This document shows, piece by piece, positions 44,901 to 53,800 of a stretch of DNA of 64,000 nt. Within the stretch, counting starts at the first letter, position 1; each line of letters opens with the position of its first letter. Under the pieces are notes generated by a model. The model made no database searches. It was given only the letters and a program-made list of their open reading frames with translations, and was not told where the DNA came from. Source of the DNA: an uncultured Acidimicrobiales bacterium. GTDB lineage: Bacteria; Actinomycetota; Acidimicrobiia; Acidimicrobiales; SZUA-35. Position numbers and translations under genes: made by a program. Location of the stretch: contig CALKZY010000028.1 of NCBI GenBank assembly GCA_938002965.1, positions 186,001-250,000 on the forward strand. The letters are read 5' to 3'.

Positions 44901-45149
44901 CGGCCGGCCGCTGACGGTCCAATCCCCAATCGACGGTCGACGGACCAGCCGACAAGCCTTGACCCATTCGGCTCGGCCTTCAGCTCAGCCGACAGAGAAT
45001 CCGGTAAATCCAGTGACTTCAGTGACTCGGGTCCGTGGCCCGCAATCGAACAGCCGCAAGACAAGCGAGACCACCTGGTCAACTCCAGTCCACACCGGCC
45101 AATGCCCTCGGTCGACTTGGTAGAGGAGGCGGCATGGCCCGACCGCTGA
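41904..45149 (+). CDS. ER-type signal peptidase I fused to multi-TM, GAF, GGDEF and EAL domains
   Basis: 1081 residues. A first helix (about 43-72), then a SipW/Sec11-type signal peptidase domain with Ser82 (SGSMSPGLRVGD), His120 (ITHRVFEV) and Asp137 (KGDANPTPD). About six further helices follow (155-350), then a GAF-like region (about 395-545), a GGDEF domain with intact motif at 648-652 (no RxxD inhibitory site) and an EAL domain with Glu776 (EVLLRW), NVSP, ELSE, DDFGEG, KLDS, AEGVET and QGFGLYRP. The Thr of DDFGTG is Glu. Both cyclase and phosphodiesterase sites look usable. The fusion links protein processing outside the membrane to c-di-GMP turnover inside. It starts at GTG 41904 in a GTGA overlap. 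Confidence 0.9.
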   Translation: MSSEAVSVDANHVELQSATDSSEVHGTRTSIGSRLKTARGALGPAVALISGIYIYLLGLLAMWVILVAGAAGWSPVVITSGSMSPGLRVGDVIMTEAHTDELVGQRSIVTFERGDQVITHRVFEVQVSDQVYITKGDANPTPDTDPVPAESVIGVGRLVVPVIGLPIVWLITGQLIPLGAMAILSMAAIAITIRQSRTSRGGFRAMLTEQSSVVADQAVRRVRLLIAVMIGSQFLIDGSRFVIEGISLTPARLLLISLIWLAVTNLFSVRFPIESYGWGVAAAQLIADTVLVVFMTTATGGAGIGWVLTAVPIVEAAVRFRLAGALVHWMLMAVLAILGRLWILDRVTATTADTIDELEQLLDQMSVLLLVVVPGAFLAEQLLGDVLLQRRATSNAENRGRLLENVAEVGHEVTKIGSALFETLTTSALDLGFDSVDVWARSSSDTWSPLGAGQRNGTPALPHPGLAASGLRTQDLVYNDVLVDPADPDQAERQALNDTGLGYLVRITIDAGDTLVALRGAGVEPVERSAVEALRLLCGQATVAMHNKGLVGELQELHSQMEHQALHDALTGLPNRPAFLKTLEERLAAAALGAVEPGMTPTVLFLDLNGFKSVNDRLGHDAGDKLLQVVSDRLVTAVGDNGTVARLGGDEFTVLLPASDGRMAEEVADRIHDSLAYDIDLSQGPVRVGASIGVAHHRTGVPADELLRRADTAMYRAKEAKSSGRPLAFYHRDLDEAETLQTKLEVDLKSALVADGLTLVFQPLVSVLHRRVAGAEVLLRWNHPERGNLQPSSIFDTAEQAGLIGELNRWILTKSLKEMARFPLDDRPFTLAVNVSPAELACEELMPNIRQALDMSGVNPEHLVVELSERIVASGRDLDMVASALTDMGVALSLDDFGEGKTSLGHLRDLPIKQLKLDSLLVQQAVDSETDRVILNSIVNLGHDLGFEVVAEGVETDDHMAAAVEAGSDLVQGFGLYRPMSAKDLSQLLVPEADLHRRRRPAADGPIPNRRSTDQPTSLDPFGSAFSSADRESGKSSDFSDSGPWPAIEQPQDKRDHLVNSSPHRPMPSVDLVEEAAWPDR

Positions 45150-45745
45150 CCACCGAAGATCTGGCCGGCCACACGGACGACGGTGACACCGAACGGGCAT
45201 GGGTCTCAATGGGCACGGCGCGTGCATTCGCCGCAGCCATGTCGGTGCTGATCATCGCCACCGTCGTAGTCAACCGCTCCACCAACGCCCTGGAAACCGA
45301 CGGTGCAGTCTCCGCTTCAGAAGTAGCGTCGGGAACCATCGAGCTGAGCGACGACGACAACGGCCGATCACTGTTCAACCTGGCCGACATGGCGCCCGGG
45401 CGCACCAGTTCGGAGTGCATCACCATCACCTACGACGGATCGATCCTCCCGGTCGACCTCACCCTGCAGGCCGAAATCGACGGCGACCTCGGGCCCTACT
45501 TGGACGTCGCCATCGACCAGGGCACGTCAGGTGGGTTCGACCAATGCGACGACTTCCAATCCGAAGCACCGGTATTCCGAGGGACTCTGGCCGAACTCTC
45601 AGACCAAGGACGTCAATCGGTGGAACGAATACTCAACCAGGGCGAACGACGGGTCTATCGGTTCCAGTTCACCCTTCAGGACCGCCAAGAAGCTCTCGGC
45701 CGGGTTGCTTCGGTCGGTTTCATCTGGGAGGTAAAGCCCTCATGA
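45134..45745 (+). CDS. Second small TasA/camelysin-like exported protein
   Basis: 203 residues from ATG 45134, set by GAGGAGG upstream and overlapping the preceding gene by 16 bases. The N-terminal 25 residues are acidic and cytosolic, then one hydrophobic segment (AFAAAMSVLIIATVVVN), then VSASEVASGTIELS, DMAPGRTSSECITITYDGSILPVDLTL and a beta-rich domain. The order and spacing (F/V-x-sGti-L, PG, C-x-x-i-x-Y-x-GS) closely mirror the protein at 41308, including paired Cys, so the two are paralogues. It is a predicted signal peptidase substrate anchored or released at the cell surface. Confidence 0.65.
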   Translation: MARPLTTEDLAGHTDDGDTERAWVSMGTARAFAAAMSVLIIATVVVNRSTNALETDGAVSASEVASGTIELSDDDNGRSLFNLADMAPGRTSSECITITYDGSILPVDLTLQAEIDGDLGPYLDVAIDQGTSGGFDQCDDFQSEAPVFRGTLAELSDQGRQSVERILNQGERRVYRFQFTLQDRQEALGRVASVGFIWEVKPS

Positions 45746-46479
45746 GTAGCAGCTCCTACAACAAGACCGATGACAAAGATCTGAAGACGCCGATCATGGT
45801 GGTCGTCGTGGCCTTAGTGCTGGCTCTACCCGGAGCAATCGCCATGATGTCTACTCGGTCGGGCGCCAACTTCGCCGATGCCGAACAATTCACCGGCAAT
45901 CGCCTCGGAGCGGGATCCGTTGACATTGGCCTCGACATCGCCGGTGGCGAAGGCAACGGTGGACCGGTCGACGGAACCACCCAGTCACTCAACGATCCCG
46001 ACGCCGTCGCCGGTCAACAATCGTCAAGCGATTCTCAGCTGTTCTCGGCCACCAACCTCGCTCCCGGCGACGTGGCCACCGGGTCTCTTGCCGTCAACAA
46101 CGCAGGCTCACTGCCCCTTAACTTCTGGGTGGTGGCCGCCGCTGTCTCATCTTCGGCCACGCTCGATGACTGGCTCCTGTTTGACGGCTGGCGATCCACC
46201 AACTGTGCCTCTCCGTCAAGTCCCGGCACCCTCGACACCACAAATGTGGTTCTGTCACCGAACTTCATACCGATGATCGGCCGACCGCCGACACCAGGAC
46301 AACCACCGCCCACGGACGGATCAGTCCTCACCCTTCAGCCTGGGGAGTCCGTCAACGTCTGCTTGGCCGCCCGCCTTCCGTTGGCCGCCACCAACGAAGT
46401 TCAGTCATCGGTGGTCGACGTTGAGCTGATCGTCAACGCACAGCAGGCATTCCCACCGGGGACCGAGGAGACGGAATAG
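45742..46479 (+). CDS. Third small TasA/camelysin-like exported protein
   Basis: 245 residues from ATG 45742 (ATGA overlap). One hydrophobic segment (TPIMVVVVALVLALPGAIAMM), then ANFADAEQFTGNRLGAGSVDIGLDI, a Gly/Ser/Gln-rich insert, TNLAPGDVATGSLAVNNAGSLPLNFWV and a C-terminal LQPGESVNVCLAARLPLAA. The F-x-d-a-e-x-F-t-g-N-x-l-x-aGs-vdi-L run is the nearest of the set to known SipW-dependent signal regions. A Pro-rich stretch (GRPPTPGQPPPTDG) interrupts the C-terminal part. It ends in TAGTG, overlapping the start of the next gene by one base. Confidence 0.7.
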   Translation: MSSSSYNKTDDKDLKTPIMVVVVALVLALPGAIAMMSTRSGANFADAEQFTGNRLGAGSVDIGLDIAGGEGNGGPVDGTTQSLNDPDAVAGQQSSSDSQLFSATNLAPGDVATGSLAVNNAGSLPLNFWVVAAAVSSSATLDDWLLFDGWRSTNCASPSSPGTLDTTNVVLSPNFIPMIGRPPTPGQPPPTDGSVLTLQPGESVNVCLAARLPLAATNEVQSSVVDVELIVNAQQAFPPGTEETE

Positions 46480-49400
46480 TGACAGCCACGGTCAAGAACG
46501 CCCCCCCATCGAAACGTTCATCGATGACGATCCGACGCCTAGTCACCGGTCTCGTGGTAGCACTGTCGACAATGGCTCTGGCCGCAGTGGTCGTGGTCGT
46601 CGTGGGCTTGGTGTTGGGCTACCGGCCAGTGGTGATCCTCACCGGATCAATGGGTGAGACCGCACCCCCTCGCAGCCTGATCATCGCCGAGCCGCGAGAC
46701 GGTGACATCGTAGACGTCGGCGACATCGTAGTTATGCGTCGACCCGAACAGCCGCTCATCACCCACCGCGTAATCGAAGTCGAAGCCAACGGAGACTACC
46801 GCTTCGCCATCACCCAAGGAGACGCCAACGAAGCACCCGACGCTGCGCCCTATCCGCTGCGAGGCGAGCAACTGGTAGCCCGATGGATCCAACCCCGGCT
46901 CGGCCACTGGGCCCTCACCGTATTCCAGCCAGGTCCGGCGCTGGCCGTTGTGGCGTTGGCCACGCTGGTCATCGCCGTTCAAGCACTGCGCTGGATCTGG
47001 GTTCGTCCGACAGCCACGAAGGCCAAGACACAACAGGGCGGGCAACAGCGTCACGGCAACTCGCGGCCGGCGGCCAAACCTCGCCGCCGGAAGCGGGCCA
47101 TGGCGCTGGCCGCGGCTCCGTTGGCAACCGTCTTCGGACTTGGTGTCGCCTGGGCCTTCTTCACCGCCAGCGACCCGGTACCCGGAAACACGTTTGGGAC
47201 GGCCGAATGCTTCGACGCCCGTTTGGGTTCAGTTCAAAACGGCGAGACTATTCACGCCGTCAACGGCACAGTCACCGTGCCCATCACCACCGTCGACCCG
47301 ACCAAATCGTTTGTTATGTCGTCGATTCGAAGCGCATCCAACAACCCACCCGACTCAACAGCCGTCGTCCGGCTGGCCGCCGATGGCTCAGCGGTCGAAC
47401 TAGAGCGAGCAACCGACGCGGCGGGCCCCCCTCCGATCGTGGTGGCCTGGTCAGTCGTCAGTTACGACTGCGGAGTCACCGTGCAGCGAGGCACATCACC
47501 AGGTAGCGGGTCGCCCACGATGTCGGTGCCCATCACCGCCGTGAATCCCGCCGCCAGTTTTGCCACGGTGACCACGCCAGCACTGACTGCCAACACCGAG
47601 TTCAGTGACGACGACCTGTACCGGGCCCACCTGGGCGACGGCACAGCGGTGTCCATTGAATCGGCCAGCGCGTTGACCGTCGGACGCAGTTTTCACTGGC
47701 AGGTGATCAGCTTTGACGATCCGGCCGACGTCACCGTCCAGAACGTCAACGTCAACTTGGCGGTCGGCGTACTCAACGCCACTACGCCACTGCCCAGCCC
47801 GGTGGCGGTAAACAACACCTTCTTGTTGACCGGTGTCACCTCCGACTCCACTGGCATCGACATCGGCGAGCGGATGGTACGGACCCGATTGCTCGACGGC
47901 GACAACCTCGAAGTGACCCGCCTCGTCGGGACCGGTGCGGTGGATCTGTCCATCCAAGTCGTCAGCCTCAACGACGGAACCACCGTGCACCACGGTGTCG
48001 TGGACTTCGCACCGGGTGAAACACTTCAACCCATAACCGTGGACCCCTTTGACCCGAGCCGGTCAACCGCCATCTCCACCGTTGCCGTGCCCGGGCCGAC
48101 AGCCGGAGGCCAGACCGACCTTGTCGCCGACGACGTGGTCGGTGAAGGAACAGCCACCTTCGTGATCGCCGACGGCACCACCGTGAACGTCGAGCGAGCG
48201 GTCAGCGTCTCCAACGCCTCGTTCGCCTGGCAGGTAATCGAATGGGCCGGACCAACCTGGGTCGATCCCGCCTACCGCTACCGACAACGTATCGACGTTG
48301 AAGCCGGTCCGACAGCAGCGCCCGGCGGTTACACCGTGCCGGTTGAAATCGACCATCAGGCCCTGGTCGACATCGGAGCCTCGCTACCCGACGGCACTGA
48401 CGTACGACTCATGCGCTGGGATGGCACGATGTGGGTGGAACTTGATCGCATCCTGGACGACGGTTCGAGCTGGAACACGACAACGACAACGCTGTTGTTC
48501 CAAACCGACACGGCAATCGATCCCGGCGAGATCTCCAACTACTGGCTGTACTTCGGCAACGACACCCCGCCGCCGGTGTTAGAGGATCCCGAAAACGTCT
48601 TTCTGCTGACCGAGGACTTCGAGACCGGAACGCTCGGCGACTTCGAGGATCGTACGGCCGGAACGCTGTGGTATAGCGCCGACCCCTGGACCCAGCGCAT
48701 CCCCATCACCATCGGGCCAGGCCAGGTGGTAGGTACCGTCGATGACTTCCCTGTGTTGGTGTCGGTGACCGAGGCCGCTCTGGCCTCCGGCGCACAGGCC
48801 GATGGGTCCGACATCCGATTCACAGCTGACGACGGCACCACCACACTCGACCACGAGATCGAGTCGTTCGACGCCGCCACCGGATCGCTCGAAGCCTGGG
48901 TAAAGCTACCGCTGATGGACGACCAAGCCGGCGCCTCTCTCTACCTACTGTTCGGTGCAGCCAACGCCCCCGATCAACAAAACATCCGGGACACATGGCC
49001 GTCTTCATTGGCATCGGTCTGGCACTTGAGTACCGACCCCGCCGGGCCTGGTCCACAGTTGGACGACTCGACCATAAACAACAACGACGGGCTCAACGCT
49101 GGCTCGATGACCGGAGGAAATCTGGTCGCCGGCCAAATCGGGAACGCCGTCGACTTCGACGGGATCGACGACCGCCTGACCTCAGCCCCCATCGACCTAG
49201 ACGACCGATCTGCCATTACCGCTTCTGCCTGGGCCCGACCCGACGCTTTGGTCGAAGGTGTCGTCCTATCCACCCGGCCAAGCGGAGTGACGGCCTTCGA
49301 GCTGGCTACTACGGCAACCGGCCAGGCGGCAGTAACAATAAACAGCACCACCGACGGGCCAGTCACGTTGACCGGTGGGACCGTGACCGCTGGAAGCTGG

Positions 49401-50045
49401 CATCACCTAGCCTCGACATGGGACGGCTCGACGCTACGGCTCTATCTCAACGGAGCGGAGGCGGCCCAACAAGCGGTCGGTGGCAGCCTCGTCGCCCCAG
49501 CAGCGCCAGTCACGCTCGGCGCCGCCGCCGATGGGGCCGACCAATTTGACGGACTCATCGACGAAGCCCGCCTCGGCTACACGACCAGATCAGCAGACTG
49601 GATCGCCAATCAGTATGCGAACCAGGCCAACCCGGCCACTTTCGCCTCCTTAGGGCCCATCGAAAGCGGCAGCTGGTTTGATGTCGGCCCCTGGGCCTAC
49701 CGCAAACCAGTGGTCATCGAAGCAGGACAAGTCTCGAACGACTTTACTGACTTCGTCTTCTACCTGGAGATCGACGACGCTGACATTGCGGCCGGAGCAC
49801 AGGCCACCGGTGCCGACCTCGTCGTCACCGCCGCCGATGGTGTCACCCGGTTGGACCACGTCACCGAAACCTACGACGGTGGATCGGGCGCCATTCGAGC
49901 ATGGGTCCGAATTCCCACCCTGGCAGCCACCTCCGAGACCCCCATGTTCGTCTACTACGGCAATGCCACCGCCGTCGACCAACAGGACCCAGAGGCAACG
50001 TTCGGCCCCAACGCCGACCTCCAGTTCCTCGGGCTGCCCTCATAA
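46479..50045 (+). CDS. ER-type signal peptidase I fused to an exported DUF2341/LamG protein
   Basis: 1188 residues. Helix 1 (about 20-47), a signal peptidase domain with Ser57 (LTGSMGE), His96 (ITHRVIEV) and Asp115 (TQGDANE), helix 2 (about 150-170) and a basic cytosolic linker (about 172-207). A third helix with a SipW-type signal pattern follows (AMALAAAPLATVFGLGVAWAFFTAS, then GNTFGTAECF). The remaining 950 residues would be outside: three repeats of about 110 residues sharing FxWQVxxxD, DUF2341-like domains near 596-705, 736-860 and 1070-1185, and a LamG domain between (about 865-1060). Enzyme and likely substrate are thus on one chain, so self-cleavage after AFFTA is possible. It starts at GTG 46479. 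Confidence 0.88.
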   Translation: MTATVKNAPPSKRSSMTIRRLVTGLVVALSTMALAAVVVVVVGLVLGYRPVVILTGSMGETAPPRSLIIAEPRDGDIVDVGDIVVMRRPEQPLITHRVIEVEANGDYRFAITQGDANEAPDAAPYPLRGEQLVARWIQPRLGHWALTVFQPGPALAVVALATLVIAVQALRWIWVRPTATKAKTQQGGQQRHGNSRPAAKPRRRKRAMALAAAPLATVFGLGVAWAFFTASDPVPGNTFGTAECFDARLGSVQNGETIHAVNGTVTVPITTVDPTKSFVMSSIRSASNNPPDSTAVVRLAADGSAVELERATDAAGPPPIVVAWSVVSYDCGVTVQRGTSPGSGSPTMSVPITAVNPAASFATVTTPALTANTEFSDDDLYRAHLGDGTAVSIESASALTVGRSFHWQVISFDDPADVTVQNVNVNLAVGVLNATTPLPSPVAVNNTFLLTGVTSDSTGIDIGERMVRTRLLDGDNLEVTRLVGTGAVDLSIQVVSLNDGTTVHHGVVDFAPGETLQPITVDPFDPSRSTAISTVAVPGPTAGGQTDLVADDVVGEGTATFVIADGTTVNVERAVSVSNASFAWQVIEWAGPTWVDPAYRYRQRIDVEAGPTAAPGGYTVPVEIDHQALVDIGASLPDGTDVRLMRWDGTMWVELDRILDDGSSWNTTTTTLLFQTDTAIDPGEISNYWLYFGNDTPPPVLEDPENVFLLTEDFETGTLGDFEDRTAGTLWYSADPWTQRIPITIGPGQVVGTVDDFPVLVSVTEAALASGAQADGSDIRFTADDGTTTLDHEIESFDAATGSLEAWVKLPLMDDQAGASLYLLFGAANAPDQQNIRDTWPSSLASVWHLSTDPAGPGPQLDDSTINNNDGLNAGSMTGGNLVAGQIGNAVDFDGIDDRLTSAPIDLDDRSAITASAWARPDALVEGVVLSTRPSGVTAFELATTATGQAAVTINSTTDGPVTLTGGTVTAGSWHHLASTWDGSTLRLYLNGAEAAQQAVGGSLVAPAAPVTLGAAADGADQFDGLIDEARLGYTTRSADWIANQYANQANPATFASLGPIESGSWFDVGPWAYRKPVVIEAGQVSNDFTDFVFYLEIDDADIAAGAQATGADLVVTAADGVTRLDHVTETYDGGSGAIRAWVRIPTLAATSETPMFVYYGNATAVDQQDPEATFGPNADLQFLGLPS

Positions 50046-50206
50046 GTACTGGCAAGGCACCTGTATTGCTCGCAGCCGTGGGCCGTAGGGCTCGCTGCAG
50101 CCAGTCCGTACGGCTCAGGAACAACAAGCAACATCCCCCTACAAGTTGAGCTGGTCCCCTGACAGGCCGAAGACAACTAGGAGAGCCCCCACAGGAGCAG
50201 CCACCC

Positions 50207-50869
50207 ATGAGCGAGCACACCATCCCACCATCATTGAAACCACCCCAAGGCGGCAACGTCGACGAGAGTCACGACGACGATGACAATCGTCGGGGCGGGT
50301 TCACCACCAGGCTGCTGGCCAGCCTGGCCGTGCTCGCTCTGGCAGGCGGTGTCTTTACCGTCTCCTCGCTGGCGTTGTTCACCGACCAGGAGTCCGTGAC
50401 CGGCAACGCCTTCTCCACCGGGTCCATCGACCTCGTGGCCACACCGGCAACCGTGGCTATAACCGATCTCAACATGTTGCCCGGCGACCAGGTGACCGCT
50501 CCGCTCACCGTCTCCAACAGCGGCACCCTCGAGTTCCGCTACTCGATGACCTCAACCACGGACGAGGACACGCTGGCCTCCAACCTGGTTATGACGGTCA
50601 AGTCCGATGTGACCACCTGCACCGACGCAACCTGGCAAGCCGACGGTGTCGTCTTGTACTCCGGCGTCCTGGGATCGACCACCACCGCCAACGTCATGGG
50701 TAGCGTGGCGACCGGCTCCCAAGCCGGTGACCGCGTGCTGGCCTCGGCGGCAGCGGAAGAACTGTGCTTCAACGTGAGCTTGCCGGCTGCAGCCAACAAC
50801 TCGGTGGCCGGACTGGCTTCCACCGCAATCTTCACATTCGACGCCGAACAGACTGCCAACAACCCGTAA
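50207..50869 (+). CDS. TasA/camelysin-like exported protein (best match of the set)
   Basis: 220 residues. An acidic N-terminus, a hydrophobic segment (RLLASLAVLALAGGVFTVSSLALF), then FTDQESVTGNAFSTGSIDLV, NMLPGDQVTAPLTVSNSGTLEFRYSM and a beta-rich C-terminus with two Cys (TTCTDA, ELCFNV). This is the textbook order of SipW-dependent signal region followed by a camelysin-like domain. AGGAG precedes the ATG. It is separated from the previous gene by 161 bases, so it may have an extra promoter. It would be the most plausible major fibre subunit of the cluster. Confidence 0.8.
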   Translation: MSEHTIPPSLKPPQGGNVDESHDDDDNRRGGFTTRLLASLAVLALAGGVFTVSSLALFTDQESVTGNAFSTGSIDLVATPATVAITDLNMLPGDQVTAPLTVSNSGTLEFRYSMTSTTDEDTLASNLVMTVKSDVTTCTDATWQADGVVLYSGVLGSTTTANVMGSVATGSQAGDRVLASAAAEELCFNVSLPAAANNSVAGLASTAIFTFDAEQTANNP

Positions 50870-50878
50870 CGGGAAACT

Positions 50879-53800
50879 ATGTCAGGGTCGATGCCTACCA
50901 ATCGCCGTCATAGGACGAGCGACTCCGGCCGACGCGGGCTAACACACTCCGGACGGCGGCCATGGCTACGGCGGGTGGCCGTGGTCGCCGCCGTGACCGT
51001 CGGCGCCGCGCTGGTACCTTCGTGGTATCCGCAGGCGTCGGCCCAAATCGATGTCCAGAACACCGGGCGAGACAAATCCACACAAGAGAGGTCAACCGAG
51101 ACAGCCGAGCCGGCTGACAGCTCGCCCCCCGAAGTATCGTCCGGCACGGCGAACACCACGACGCCGTTCGAAGTGGTGGTGGCGGCATTCGATGCCGACG
51201 ACCTGATCCGAATCCAAGCCCAAGACGGGTCCGATCTCGGAAAGATGGACTCCAGCAACCAACGGCTCGGCTCGGCCAACGTCGTAGCGATGGGACCGGA
51301 CGGTCTGCTGTACAGCGCCGGAGACGCCAACAGAGTAGTTCGCTACAACCCGGCTGACAGGAGCTTCGTCGACGTGGTCGTACGGGCCGACAGCGGAATA
51401 GCCGACGTGCGCGGCCTGGCATTTCGGGCCAACGGCAACCTGTTGGTCAGCTCAGCAGGAACGAACCAGGTGCTCGAATTCAACCCGGCCAACGGCCAAC
51501 GGGTTGGTGTGGCCGCCGAAGTCGGACTCGACAACCCCGGCGGCATCGCCGTCACCGACAACAACGTGCTCTGGGTGGCCAGTCAAAACAATGACGCCAT
51601 CATCGCCTACGGCGAAGAAGGCTCTATCCGTCGAGCGGTGCGCACCGAGCCTGGCACTGGGCCAGTCGACGTTACCGTCGGCAGCGACGGCTTGCTGTAC
51701 GTCGCCCACTCCCTGGCCGGGCGCATCGACATCATCACTATTCCGGCTGGTGAACCGGGACGCCAGGCCGCCACCGCAGTAGTTGAAATACTGGTAGAAG
51801 AGGCAGCGGAGCTGACACATCCGGCCGCAGTCGCCCGCGGTCCCGACGGAGTCCTTTGGGTGGCCGACTACTGGGCCGACGAGATTCTACGGTTCGACCT
51901 CGAAACCGGGGAGAGTCTGGGGTCGGTTATCACTGCCGAAGCTGACGAGGGTTTCGGACCGACTTCTCTGGCGTTCGTCGAAGCCGAGACAGCGATGCCG
52001 CTGGATCAAACCCAAGAAGGCAATCTCGACGTCGAAACGCTGGCCGAAGGTTTGAACTCGACCGGGCGTGGCTTTGAGATCAACCAAGGTCAGTTCGACG
52101 CGTCCATTGACGCCGCCGTGGCGTTGGGCGGGCGACGAATCAGCCTGGTCGACGGCGCAATCCTCATCGACAGCCGGGGCAACGAGCGAGGCAATGTCGC
52201 ATCGCTCGGTCTGGTTGGAGCCGACACAGAAGTAGCACCGGAACCCGTGGCTGAAAGTGAAACCAGCCCCGTCACCAACTATTTCATTGAAGACACCGTC
52301 ATTGTCGGCTCGCAGGGTCATGCTCAGGTGATCTACCGCGATCTGCTGCCCGGCGTCGACATGCGCTACACCGCCGAAGCCAGCGGCCTCACCTACGACA
52401 TTCTCCTTGATGCCGGAGTCGACCCCGACGTCGTGAGACTAGAAAGTGGCGGAACCGGCGACATCACCATCGACGGCCAAGGTCGGCTCGTGCTCCGCCA
52501 GGTACTCGGGCCGAAGTTGCGATTTTCGCCGCCAAAGTCGTATCAGCTCGACGGGGACACGCAGATCCCCGTAGACAGCGCCTACCAAGTGGAAGACGAC
52601 GGAACCATCGGGTTCAGCTTCGGTGAGATCAGGACGGCACTGCCGCTGGTCATCGACCCCACCCTCGACCTTTCCACCTTCTTTGGGGGAACGAGCTCGG
52701 ACTACTTGAACGATGTCGCCATCGACGCCTCCGGCAACATCGTGGTGGTCGGCGAATCGGCCTCGACCGACTTTCCCACCACCACCGGGGCGTACGACAC
52801 CACTGCCGATGCCGACTTCGACGTCGTTGTCAGCAAGCTCGACGCCACGGGGTCGACCCTACTGTGGTCCACCTACATCGGCGGCGGCGCCCAAGACAAT
52901 GGCCGCGAGATTGAAGTTGCAGCCAACGGCGACATTGTGTTCGTCGGCGACACCGACTCGGGGGCCTATCCGACAACGGTCGGCGCCTACGCCACCGCCG
53001 GGGCCGCCCAGACCGACGGCTTCGTCAGCCGCCTTAGCGGCGACGGTTCCACCTTGGTGGCGTCCACCTTGCTGGCTGGCAACGGCATCGACCAGGTCGA
53101 ATCGGTCGAGCTCGATTCGGCTGGCAACATTGTTGTGCTTGGCACCACCAGCGCCACCAACTTTCCCAGCACGCCCGGTGCCTACCAAACGGCCGACAGC
53201 ACGAACACCGACCTGTTCGTATCCAAGCTCTCCGCCGACCTGACGGCACTGACCTGGTCGACTTTCCTAGCCGGCAACGGAGCCGAGACCGCTGGCATGC
53301 TGTCCGTCGACGCAACCGACGGCGTCTGGGTGGTCGGCGGGACTACAAGCACAAATATGCCGACCTCCATTGGTGCGTTCGACACCACCGCCAACGGCGG
53401 TGACTTTTGGGTCGGCGCGCTGAGTGCCGATGGGTCTGCCCTTGACTACGGCACCTACCTGGGCGGCCCAGGAGTCGAAACTGGGCCCTCCTCGATCTAC
53501 GCCGTAAACAGCACCGAGGTGCACGTGGCCACCACCGCATTGGCGGGGTATCCCACCACCACCGGCGCCTACGCAGAATCCACAGCGGTAGCAGACACGG
53601 CTCATGTGGTGCTCGACAGCACGGCAACGGGTACTGCGCAGATGACCTACGGCTCCTTCCTCGGCGGCACCGACGGAGGGTGGGCTCATGACATCACCGT
53701 CGACAGCGACGGGCGGGCCTACATCGTCGGTGACGTCTCAGCAGGAGGATTGGCCACCGCCGGAGCGCCCGACACCATACAAGACGGGGCCGGGGACGCC

